Source: a virus | Strand: one strand, 5' to 3' | Virus record (IMG/VR): IMGVR_UViG_3300010883_014311 | Span: 1 to 21,102 of that record | Length of the DNA stretch: 21,102 bases | Shown here: positions 14,947 through 20,097 of the stretch, piece after piece | Position numbering within the stretch: the stretch's first letter is position 1 | How the letters are laid out: each line of letters begins with the position of its first letter | Translations under genes and position numbers: made by a program | Notes under the pieces: generated by a model | Told to the model about the DNA's origin: nothing | Seen by the model: the letters and a program-made list of their open reading frames with translations, nothing else | Databases searched by the model: none

Positions 14947-16133
14947 CGGAAGCACACGAGTTACATGCGGCGACGATGAAAAAACCAGAATACGCCATGA
15001 TGCCGGATGACGAGATACTGTCACTCGCGAAGTGTCTCGACCCGGACGCCTTGAAACGTCATCACGAAGTTGAGCAACTGCGGTGGAAGGTCTTCCCGGC
15101 CTTGAGTGAAGGGTTTGTTACCTTGGTCGACGTGATGGGTTCGGATGCGGCGGTCGTCCAAGCGGCTCGCGTCAGCTACGGAGAGGGGACGAAAAAAGCC
15201 AGTTCCAACGAGGGGTTGATCCGCTACTTACTCCGCAACCGACACACGACTCCGTTTGAAATGGCGGAAGTGAAGTTGCTGGTCAAGGTTCCGATGGACC
15301 TTTGGCGTCAATGGATTCGTCACCGGACGGCCAACGTCAACGAGTATAGCACGCGGTACTCTGTCGCCATCGACGAGACCGACACGACGGAACCTGATGC
15401 TTGGCGGGCGCAGGCAGGGTCGGCGAACAAGCAAGGCTCCGGGGGGATGATAAAAGTGTGGCCCGAAGGGATGGACGAGGAGCAGACGATTGCGTATGTC
15501 AGAAAAACCATCCCTTCGCTTGCGGGGGATGATATCGAGATTCAGTGTGACGAAGCTGGAGTGGTGCATTGCGGTGGATACGCAATCACATCCCCCGGAC
15601 ATTATCTGACGATGAGGGAGTCACACCTTCAACGGCTTACCCGCGAAGTCTACGAGGAGAGGGTAAATAAGTTCGGCGTCGCGCGTGAGCAGGCTCGGAA
15701 AGACCTGCCCCTCTCGACCTACACGATGGCCTACTGGAAAAACGACCTGCACAATCTGCTGCACTTCCTTGGCCTGCGAATGGACCCACACGCGCAACTG
15801 GAAATCAGGGAGTTCGCGACGATCATCGGGGAAGAGATCGTTGCACCCTTGTTCCCGGCGGCGTGGGACGCCTTCGAGAAGTACCGACGCCAATCGACGT
15901 TCGTGAGTGGACCCTGCCGGGATGTTCTCGCTGCGATGCAGAAGCACTACAGCGGTGACGACTGTCACTGCGTGGAAGGTTCTTACTCGGACACGGCGTT
16001 TGAGGCAGCCACTGAGATCGCGTTTCCTGCGTGGATGAGGAAAGACGACGATGGAAACCTGAAGCCCCACCGTGAACGTGAGGAAGTTCGTTCGACGCTC
16101 ACCAGCCTTGGTCTGCTGTCTGCTGGGGGGTAG
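14943..16133 (+). CDS. thyX: Flavin-dependent thymidylate synthase (ThyX), enlarged
   Basis: ThyX makes dTMP from dUMP using methylene-tetrahydrofolate, NADPH and FAD. ATG 14943 overlaps the previous TGA, with GGGG upstream. The signature is RHRTANVNEYSTRYS (residues 126-140), close to the family RHRxxSxNxxSxRY pattern with Ala for Ser. HTTPFE (101-106) and REQARKDLP (248-256) followed by NDLHNLLHFLGLRMDPHAQL (267-286) also match. At 396 residues it is much longer than typical ThyX (about 220-270): extra sequence lies between the signature and REQAR (about 180-228) and in a C-terminal extension (about 318-396) with CHC and acidic runs. The enzyme boosts thymidine supply for phage replication. 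Confidence 0.93.
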   Translation: MTEAHELHAATMKKPEYAMMPDDEILSLAKCLDPDALKRHHEVEQLRWKVFPALSEGFVTLVDVMGSDAAVVQAARVSYGEGTKKASSNEGLIRYLLRNRHTTPFEMAEVKLLVKVPMDLWRQWIRHRTANVNEYSTRYSVAIDETDTTEPDAWRAQAGSANKQGSGGMIKVWPEGMDEEQTIAYVRKTIPSLAGDDIEIQCDEAGVVHCGGYAITSPGHYLTMRESHLQRLTREVYEERVNKFGVAREQARKDLPLSTYTMAYWKNDLHNLLHFLGLRMDPHAQLEIREFATIIGEEIVAPLFPAAWDAFEKYRRQSTFVSGPCRDVLAAMQKHYSGDDCHCVEGSYSDTAFEAATEIAFPAWMRKDDDGNLKPHREREEVRSTLTSLGLLSAGG

Positions 16134-16135
16134 AG

Positions 16136-16699
16136 ATGACGGAGCGGTTCCGCGTCACCAACTGCCCTTGCGAGGGTAGCTGGCGAGTCAAGATGGCTCG
16201 CTGGGTCTGCCTGCAACGAGGTGAAGTCGTTTGTCTTCTGAAGTGCCTCGACTGCGGGTGGAAATGGAAAAGTAAAGCGAGGTACGCGGGTCGGCTGCCT
16301 GACTGGGCGGAGCGTGCAAGGTCTGGGATGACGGATGAAATGATCTTGACTCGACTACTCAACGGGAACCTGAGAATCGACCCGGTCACGTCTGTTGTCG
16401 AGTCCAACCTGAAAGGTCGTTGGCAGGTCTTGCAACAAGTCGAAAACCAGCACGAGAGCGGCTACCGATGCGTCAGCGTTTGCTGGGAAGGGCAGAAGAA
16501 AAAGATCACGGTCCACCGATTGCAGTGGCTGGCTTATTCCGGGAAAGTGGTTCCAGAGGGTTACGACGTGCATCACAAGCGAAGCCCCCCGCGACCACAA
16601 ATGAAGCCCAACGCACTAGAAAACTTGGAACTGAAAGACTCGTTAGAGAACCAGTCGATAGGAAAACCTCCGGGCTGGGATGAAGGCTTGCCGTTTTAA
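16136..16699 (+). CDS. HNH endonuclease, free-standing
   Basis: The 187-residue protein starts at ATG 16136, two bases after the thyX stop, with GGGGGG upstream. Its C-terminal half has the HNH-like pattern KITVHRLQWLAYSGKVVPEG, YDVHHKRSPPRPQMKPNALENLE: a His pair and Asn spaced as in phage HNH homing-type nucleases. The N-terminal part has Cys pairs (NCPCEG, VVCLLKCLDCGWKW) that could bind zinc, and a WQVLQQVENQHESGYRCVSV segment. Such genes often spread by cutting unoccupied relatives. It sits at the end of a coupled gene run and just before a candidate promoter, a common place for homing genes. Confidence 0.8.
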   Translation: MTERFRVTNCPCEGSWRVKMARWVCLQRGEVVCLLKCLDCGWKWKSKARYAGRLPDWAERARSGMTDEMILTRLLNGNLRIDPVTSVVESNLKGRWQVLQQVENQHESGYRCVSVCWEGQKKKITVHRLQWLAYSGKVVPEGYDVHHKRSPPRPQMKPNALENLELKDSLENQSIGKPPGWDEGLPF

Positions 16700-16700
16700 C

Positions 16701-16728
16701 TTGACTTGCTGTCAACTCACGGTACATT
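16701..16728 (+). promoter_or_regulatory. Promoter with overlapping dyad operator candidate
   Basis: TTGACT (16701-16706), a 16-base spacer and TACATT (16723-16728) fit a sigma-70-type promoter, about 50 bases before ATG 16778. The -35 box overlaps a perfect dyad: TTGAC (16701-16705), five bases, GTCAA (16711-16715), a plausible repressor half-site pair. The 78-base gap contains no gene. Confidence 0.55.
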
Positions 16729-16777
16729 GCGAGATACACCACACACCACTTTCATTTGAACCTTTTGGAGACGGTCG

Positions 16778-17455
16778 ATGCTACACGGACGAACGGACTA
16801 CGCGGAAATTCAAGACCCTCGTATGCACGGTATCGGCGAGGATGAGCCGGTCATGCTGTTTCGCGCACAGGACGCCTTGGCCCCTCTGGTGCTGGAATCC
16901 TACGCGGCGCTGCTCCGCGAGCGGACGGATGAGGTGGAGCTTGCTGTGCAGGTCCAGAGGCACGCTGACCGGATGCGTGCTTGGCAAGAGGTGAACGGTA
17001 AGCAGTTCCCCGACGTCTACCCGCATAACTACCTTGGCGAGAACGCTCCCACCCCGGACGAGGACACGGCCCCCGTTGAGCAGTGTGGCACCGCACCGGC
17101 ACAACCTGACGGCCCCACACCGACCGGACCCGCGAAAGAGGATGGTCATTGGCCGACAGCAGGGGTGGGTTCGCCCGAAGAGGAAGACCCCACGGCCATT
17201 CCTGAAGGGGACGCGGAAGTGATAGGCATGTCACCCCCGATGAGGGAAGACCCCAACGCTGAGACTGAGGCCGTCAACGAGGCGATGGACGACAACCCGG
17301 ATAACGACGGATCGTACACCGAGCCACCGAGTGAATCCCCAGCGGAAGAGGATGAGGGGGATGGCACCCCACTGGCGAACTCGCAGGAGACTGGACCCCT
17401 CACTGACGCCGGGTCAGAGTTGATGGGTGGGCAACCGACAGAACACGGGAAATAG
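16778..17455 (+). CDS. Phage protein of a DEPV-LRAQD type, acidic tail
   Basis: The 225-residue protein starts at ATG 16778, with GGAG 7 bases upstream. The first 80 residues look folded: GEDEPVMLFRAQDALAPLVL followed by helices to ADRMRAWQEVNGK. Small phage proteins with a DEPVF-LRAQD-type segment are familiar to me, but I know no function for them. The remaining 145 residues are Pro/Glu/Asp/Thr/Ser-rich and disordered. They include IGMSPPMREDPNAETE, whose SPPM core recurs in other proteins here. It is the first gene after a candidate promoter. Confidence 0.74.
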   Translation: MLHGRTDYAEIQDPRMHGIGEDEPVMLFRAQDALAPLVLESYAALLRERTDEVELAVQVQRHADRMRAWQEVNGKQFPDVYPHNYLGENAPTPDEDTAPVEQCGTAPAQPDGPTPTGPAKEDGHWPTAGVGSPEEEDPTAIPEGDAEVIGMSPPMREDPNAETEAVNEAMDDNPDNDGSYTEPPSESPAEEDEGDGTPLANSQETGPLTDAGSELMGGQPTEHGK

Positions 17456-17466
17456 GCTGAGTAGCA

Positions 17467-17721
17467 ATGTCGAAGCTGCGGGGAAAAGATGTTGGTCACG
17501 TTGAGGGTGCGGGCGAGGGGAGTCCAAATCCTGCCCCTGACGGGCTACTCTCCAAAAAGTGCCGCCGCCTTGTCGAACTCGCATATCTTCGGGGGAAGGT
17601 GCATTCGAGGGGCGGCGGCTTTCATTTTACGCAACTGGTTGGGTGGGACTATCTCGAACCCGATGGTACACCCACTCTGAAGGGCCGGACCTACTATGAG
17701 CGAAACATCGCAGTCTCCTGA
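17467..17721 (+). CDS. Unknown 84-residue protein
   Basis: ATG 17467 lies 11 bases after the previous stop; the ribosome-binding site is weak (AGGCTGAG). A Gly/Pro-rich start precedes a compact domain (KKCRRLVELAYLRGKVHSRG, HFTQLVGWDYLEPDG, TYYERNIAVS) that may be a small winged-helix-like or unknown fold. A strong RNA inverted repeat lies inside it. It overlaps the DUF3310 gene by 26 bases. No family recognised. Confidence 0.58.
   Translation: MSKLRGKDVGHVEGAGEGSPNPAPDGLLSKKCRRLVELAYLRGKVHSRGGGFHFTQLVGWDYLEPDGTPTLKGRTYYERNIAVS
17561..17619 (+). other. Long inverted repeat (transcript hairpin)
   Basis: GCCGCCGCC (17561-17569) can pair with GGCGGCGGC (17611-17619), and TCGAA (17573-17577) with TTCGA (17604-17608), separated by a small internal loop. 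Inside, CTTC (17587-17590) pairs with GAAG (17595-17598) around GGGG. A U-rich run (CTTTCATTTT) follows. It lies within a coding region; it could attenuate transcription upstream of the DUF3310 gene or control its translation. Confidence 0.55.
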
Positions 17722-17989
17722 CACGCCTGTGTCACTGGCAATCCAGCACGGGGGCAAGCACTACAAGGATTTGGCGATCCAGCCCGCTGAGTATTGCCAC
17801 AAAAACAAGTTCCAGTTCTGCGAGTCTGAAGCTATCAAGTACCTGTCGCGGTTCCGGGCAAAGAACGGAGAGGAAGACCTGCGGAAGGCAATCCACTTCG
17901 CGTCGATGATCCTTGACATGGAGTACGGTGTCACGGCGACGACGGAGTACGCCATTCAGGAACCTTGCCCAAAGCAGGATGGGGCTTGA
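17696..17989 (+). CDS. DUF3310-family protein
   Basis: The 97-residue protein starts at ATG 17696, with AAGGG upstream at 11 bases. The family pattern is clear: HYKDLAIQPAEYC (residues 22-34), then EAIKYLSRFRAKNGEEDLRKA (about 45-65), where DUF3310 members have NviKYl-R---Kng-eDL-KA. The domain also forms part of T7 gp1.7, a nucleotide kinase, but most members are uncharacterised. Near a ThyX gene it may act in thymidine nucleotide metabolism, which is inference. It ends at a stop that overlaps candidate promoter boxes for the next gene. Confidence 0.82.
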   Translation: MSETSQSPDTPVSLAIQHGGKHYKDLAIQPAEYCHKNKFQFCESEAIKYLSRFRAKNGEEDLRKAIHFASMILDMEYGVTATTEYAIQEPCPKQDGA

Positions 17990-18012
17990 CTCCCGCTTGA
18001 CTTACGTTTAAC
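17986..18012 (+). promoter_or_regulatory. Candidate promoter with repeated TTGACT boxes
   Basis: Two TTGACT boxes (17986-17991 and 17997-18002) precede TTTAAC (18007-18012). The first box gives a 15-base spacer, slightly short. The -10 fit is moderate. Transcription would start near 18020 and leave a 40-base leader before ATG 18061. The repeat may instead be an operator; the same box occurs at 16701. Confidence 0.4.
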
Positions 18013-18060
18013 ATGGCTGACGTTCCGACGTTGGCCTTTTTTATTGCGCGGAGACCCACC

Positions 18061-18498
18061 ATGACACCTTTCGACGTCATCTTCACTGTTGTCGGCTTGT
18101 TCATCGCCTGCGTGATACTCGATCTTTCCATGCGAAGGAAAAAGAAGAAAAAAGCGGTTGAGCCTGTCGATGACGTCGAATGCAACTGCTGCGCGAACCT
18201 AGACACGGAACATACGCGGTCCTGCCCACGATACACGATCGGTGTCCGCAAACTGCTGAGGAAGCTCCTGCCGGGCAGTCGGATGATGATCAACGGTTTG
18301 TTGGTCGGTCGCCCTGAAAAAGACTGGGGAGACTGGCTGTGGGTGACGCGGGAAGGTGTCTCGCTCTCAGAGGACGCGGCTCTCACCTTGATCTACGAGG
18401 CTGCGTTCAAACCACAGGACAAACAACCGACGAGGCTTCTCGAAGGTCAGAATCAGGGGGAAAGGGCAAAGTCCCCGTGGAGAGACGCCCTGAATTGA
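18061..18498 (+). CDS. Single-helix membrane protein with Cys cluster
   Basis: The 145-residue protein starts at ATG 18061, with GGAGA 6 bases upstream; an in-frame ATG at 18013 lies in the candidate promoter and is not preferred. Residues 4-22 form one hydrophobic helix (FDVIFTVVGLFIACVILDL), followed by RRKKKKK, so the C-terminal domain is predicted cytoplasmic. The soluble part has a Cys-rich patch (CNCCANLDTEHTRSCPR, about residues 49-65), possibly metal-binding, then DWGDWLWVTREG and a basic tail. The stop overlaps the next start (TTGA). No family recognised. Confidence 0.68.
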   Translation: MTPFDVIFTVVGLFIACVILDLSMRRKKKKKAVEPVDDVECNCCANLDTEHTRSCPRYTIGVRKLLRKLLPGSRMMINGLLVGRPEKDWGDWLWVTREGVSLSEDAALTLIYEAAFKPQDKQPTRLLEGQNQGERAKSPWRDALN

Positions 18499-19088
18499 TA
18501 AGCCACATGCAGGAATGGACCCTTGACAGTTCGTTGAAGTATCTGGATGCTAAATACCCCAGCTTAACACCGGCTGAGGACAAAGCCAAACGGGTCGACA
18601 ACGAGTTCGCTGTCTCGTGCCGACAGGATGCACTCGTTCTGTCGGCTGAGTGTCCTGACTGCGGGTCAGAAGCAGGCTGCCAGCACGCCAAGGATTGCAC
18701 TTATGAACGCCGGGTAAGAACACACGGGGTGGGCGAGAGCTTGCTGGTTAGTCCAGATCGGACAACTGAGGACAAAGTACCCAGCTTAACACCTGCTGAG
18801 CAACACACCCACGACGAAGTGAAAGCGGCCATCGCCGGGATGACGGCTCTCTGGGACACAGCTACACCAGAGCAGAATAGCCGCATGTTTCGGCTACCCA
18901 TCCAGTACGGCCTGTTTCCCCTCGTGGTTATGGAGAGGAACGGCTGCGATCTGGATCAAGCTCTCACGACTATCGAGGCTATGGTGGCTGAGGCCCCTGA
19001 CGACCTTGCTCTTGATCTAAGGTGTCTGGATTGCGGGCATCCCCTGACTGAGGGTACTCACTTCACCTGCGGGGCGTCTAAAGTCTAG
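18495..19088 (+). CDS. Unknown protein with Cys clusters and PSLTPAE repeat
   Basis: The 197-residue protein most likely starts at TTG 18495, which overlaps the previous TGA and has GGAGAG 10 bases upstream; the next ATG (18507) has no visible ribosome-binding site. A first zinc-finger-like region reads CPDCGSEAGCQHAKDC, and the end has CLDCGHPLTEGTHFTC. YPSLTPAEDKAK and VPSLTPAEQHTH are two copies of one segment, and the DNA is also nearly repeated (near 18558 and 18780). This suggests internal duplication. A helical middle (LFPLVVMERNGCDLDQALTT) resembles small helical domains. No family recognised. It ends next to the minus-strand genes. Confidence 0.68.
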   Translation: MISHMQEWTLDSSLKYLDAKYPSLTPAEDKAKRVDNEFAVSCRQDALVLSAECPDCGSEAGCQHAKDCTYERRVRTHGVGESLLVSPDRTTEDKVPSLTPAEQHTHDEVKAAIAGMTALWDTATPEQNSRMFRLPIQYGLFPLVVMERNGCDLDQALTTIEAMVAEAPDDLALDLRCLDCGHPLTEGTHFTCGASKV

Positions 19089-19101
19089 GCGAAACCTCTG
19101 A

Positions 19102-19356
19102 CTAAGAGCAGCAGACTGACCTTAATCGAAAAAACGTCGTAAGTCGTTTACCCAGCAGATACTTAGAAGCAGCCGCTTCTAACCGCTTAGATGCAGGATA
19201 TGGCAGGTAATGCCAGAAAGTGAGTAGTAGACTATGGTTAGCCCAAACGAGCCTAACCCACCGCGATGTTCGATCCCGCAGGGACTGCACGGTCACTGCA
19301 CGCTGGCAGAGGGTCACACCGGCGGCTGCGGGTCTCTTATGCTTACGCTTCGCCAT
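19102..19356 (-). CDS. Minus-strand basic protein, unknown
   Basis: The 84-residue ORF lies on the minus strand: ATG at 19356-19354, with GGAG about 6 bases upstream and the previous minus gene ending at 19359, so the two are tightly linked. It begins MAKRKHKRPAAAG, is basic throughout, and ends in a Leu/Arg/Phe-rich part. No family recognised. The good ribosome-binding site and spacing are the main support; the sequence composition alone would not convince, and the DNA also has several hairpins, so a structured RNA is a possible alternative. Confidence 0.45.
   Translation of the reverse strand: MAKRKHKRPAAAGVTLCQRAVTVQSLRDRTSRWVRLVWANHSLLLTFWHYLPYPASKRLEAAASKYLLGKRLTTFFRLRSVCCS
19163..19258. 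other. Cluster of three inverted repeats
   Basis: TTAGAAGC (19163-19170) pairs perfectly with GCTTCTAA (19175-19182) around four bases. TGGCA (19201-19205) pairs with TGCCA (19211-19215). GGTTAG (19236-19241) pairs with CTAACC (19253-19258). They lie within the minus-strand ORF 19102-19356 and just inside the end of two convergent genes. A structured RNA, a terminator zone or chance are all possible. Confidence 0.45.
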
Positions 19357-19358
19357 GA

Positions 19359-19658
19359 TTACTCCGTCAGGGTTACGTGGGGGTGCTTGTAAATCCTAGC
19401 GTGCTTGCGTTCTGTGGGATTGGTGGGCTGGTATTGATTGGGCTTCTTCGCTTTGTTGGTCTCAGAATTCTCCAAGCGGATAATCTTCTTCATCTGAGAT
19501 ATGTACTCCGGCGTGGGGTCCGGTGTAGCAGGTCTGTACGTGAACTTCTTTCCGTTTTTAGTTCGGGTCTTTCGTCTCTTCCTACGTGGAGGTTGTGGGG
19601 TTGGCATTGGGGCCTTCCTCTTTGGTAAGTTTATCGTCTTCGTTAAGGCTTCAACCAT
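19359..19658 (-). CDS. Minus-strand Lys/Arg/Pro-rich protein, unknown
   Basis: The 99-residue minus-strand protein starts at ATG (19658-19656), with a GAGGA 10 bases upstream. The frame is open further (to 19928), but that part shadows the plus-strand zinc-ribbon gene. The protein is very basic: PMPTPQPPRRKRRKTRTKNG, KKFTYRPATPDPTPEYISQM, and a Lys/Asn/Gln/Pro tail, with one helix (EYISQMKKIIRLEN). It resembles unstructured nucleic-acid-binding tails but has no recognised domain. It uses more AGA, AGG and ATA codons than its neighbours, hinting at separate origin. It reads into the other minus-strand gene with two bases between stop and start. Confidence 0.55.
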   Translation of the reverse strand: MVEALTKTINLPKRKAPMPTPQPPRRKRRKTRTKNGKKFTYRPATPDPTPEYISQMKKIIRLENSETNKAKKPNQYQPTNPTERKHARIYKHPHVTLTE

Positions 19659-19760
19659 AGCTTCCGCTTCCTCGTAGCGGAATGCCTTTGTGGGTACATG
19701 CGTTCGTGTCGCGGCTGGAATCGTCGCGACGTGCTTTGCGATGGCAGTTTGGAGAACGGG
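19659..19760. promoter_or_regulatory. Divergent intergenic region with hairpin and palindrome
   Basis: This 102-base gap separates the minus-strand start (19658) from the plus-strand start (19761). A seven-base-pair inverted repeat spans 19662-19682 (TTCCGCT and AGCGGAA); on the minus strand the GAGGA ribosome-binding site lies in its loop. A perfect 10-base palindrome CGTCGCGACG lies at 19722-19731. No convincing -35/-10 pair is visible on either strand. Confidence 0.45.
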
Positions 19761-19940
19761 ATGAAAAGACGTCGCCCAGTTCGTGACCCCATCGAGAAGT
19801 ACCAGTGCCAAGGCTGCAAATACGAGGAACGTCGCAGCAGGCGAACATGCCGTAGACCCTGCCCGGAGTGTGGAGCTAGAATGTTGAGGGGGGAACCTTC
19901 GATCACGGACGACAAGGAACCTGACCATGACGATCGGTGA
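19761..19940 (+). CDS. Small zinc-ribbon protein
   Basis: The 59-residue protein starts at ATG 19761, with GGAG 6 bases upstream; an in-frame upstream extension is not supported. It has two Cys pairs, CQGC and CPEC, spaced as in a zinc ribbon (YQCQGCKYEERRSRRTCRRP, then CPECGARML), plus an extra Cys between. The ends are Arg-rich and Asp-rich. Such ribbons bind nucleic acid or proteins; no specific function is known to me. It overlaps the next acidic gene by 14 bases. Confidence 0.7.
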   Translation: MKRRRPVRDPIEKYQCQGCKYEERRSRRTCRRPCPECGARMLRGEPSITDDKEPDHDDR

Positions 19941-20097
19941 AACAACTTCGTTCGGTGGTGACGATGATGAGCTTGAAGACGAGGAGCTTATCGACGAAGA
20001 GGAAGAGCTTGAAGAGGATGACGAGCTTGAAGATGGTGAAGAGAGCGAAGACGATTACAACGAAGACCGCTTTCCCGATGACGAGGATGAATGGTGA
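19927..20097 (+). CDS. Very acidic 56-residue protein
   Basis: ATG 19927 to TGA 20097 gives a 56-residue protein in which about two thirds of residues are Asp or Glu. ELED, LEDE, EEEL and EDDEL form an imperfect repeat, and the end is FPDDEDEW. The ORF falls below common length cut-offs. It overlaps both neighbours (14 bases upstream, one base downstream), so it is coupled. Such a polyanion could mimic DNA or bind basic proteins, for example the minus-strand Lys/Arg-rich product; this is inference. The ribosome-binding site is weak. Confidence 0.6.
   Translation: MTIGETTSFGGDDDELEDEELIDEEEELEEDDELEDGEESEDDYNEDRFPDDEDEW

Noticed and set aside
15621-16070. Minus-strand open frame of 149 codons
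   Set aside because: Antisense to the end of thyX, without its own ribosome-binding site.
18013-18060. Upstream ATG for the membrane protein at 18061
   Set aside because: It overlaps the candidate -10 box and has no ribosome-binding site, whereas 18061 does.
19162-19194. Twelve- to thirteen-base words resembling 23S rRNA (CTTAGAAGCAGCC; CCGCTTAGATGC)
   Set aside because: They match different strands of the rRNA and no longer alignment is seen, so chance is the better explanation; a BLAST or Rfam search would settle it.
19268-19276. GTTCGATCC resembling a tRNA T-loop
   Set aside because: No matching T-stem or acceptor stem can be formed around it, so no tRNA is called.
19377-19628. Plus-strand open frame of 83 codons
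   Set aside because: The opposite strand encodes a more protein-like, basic sequence with a tight junction to its neighbour; the plus frame is a Leu/Gly/Arg shadow with no ribosome-binding site.
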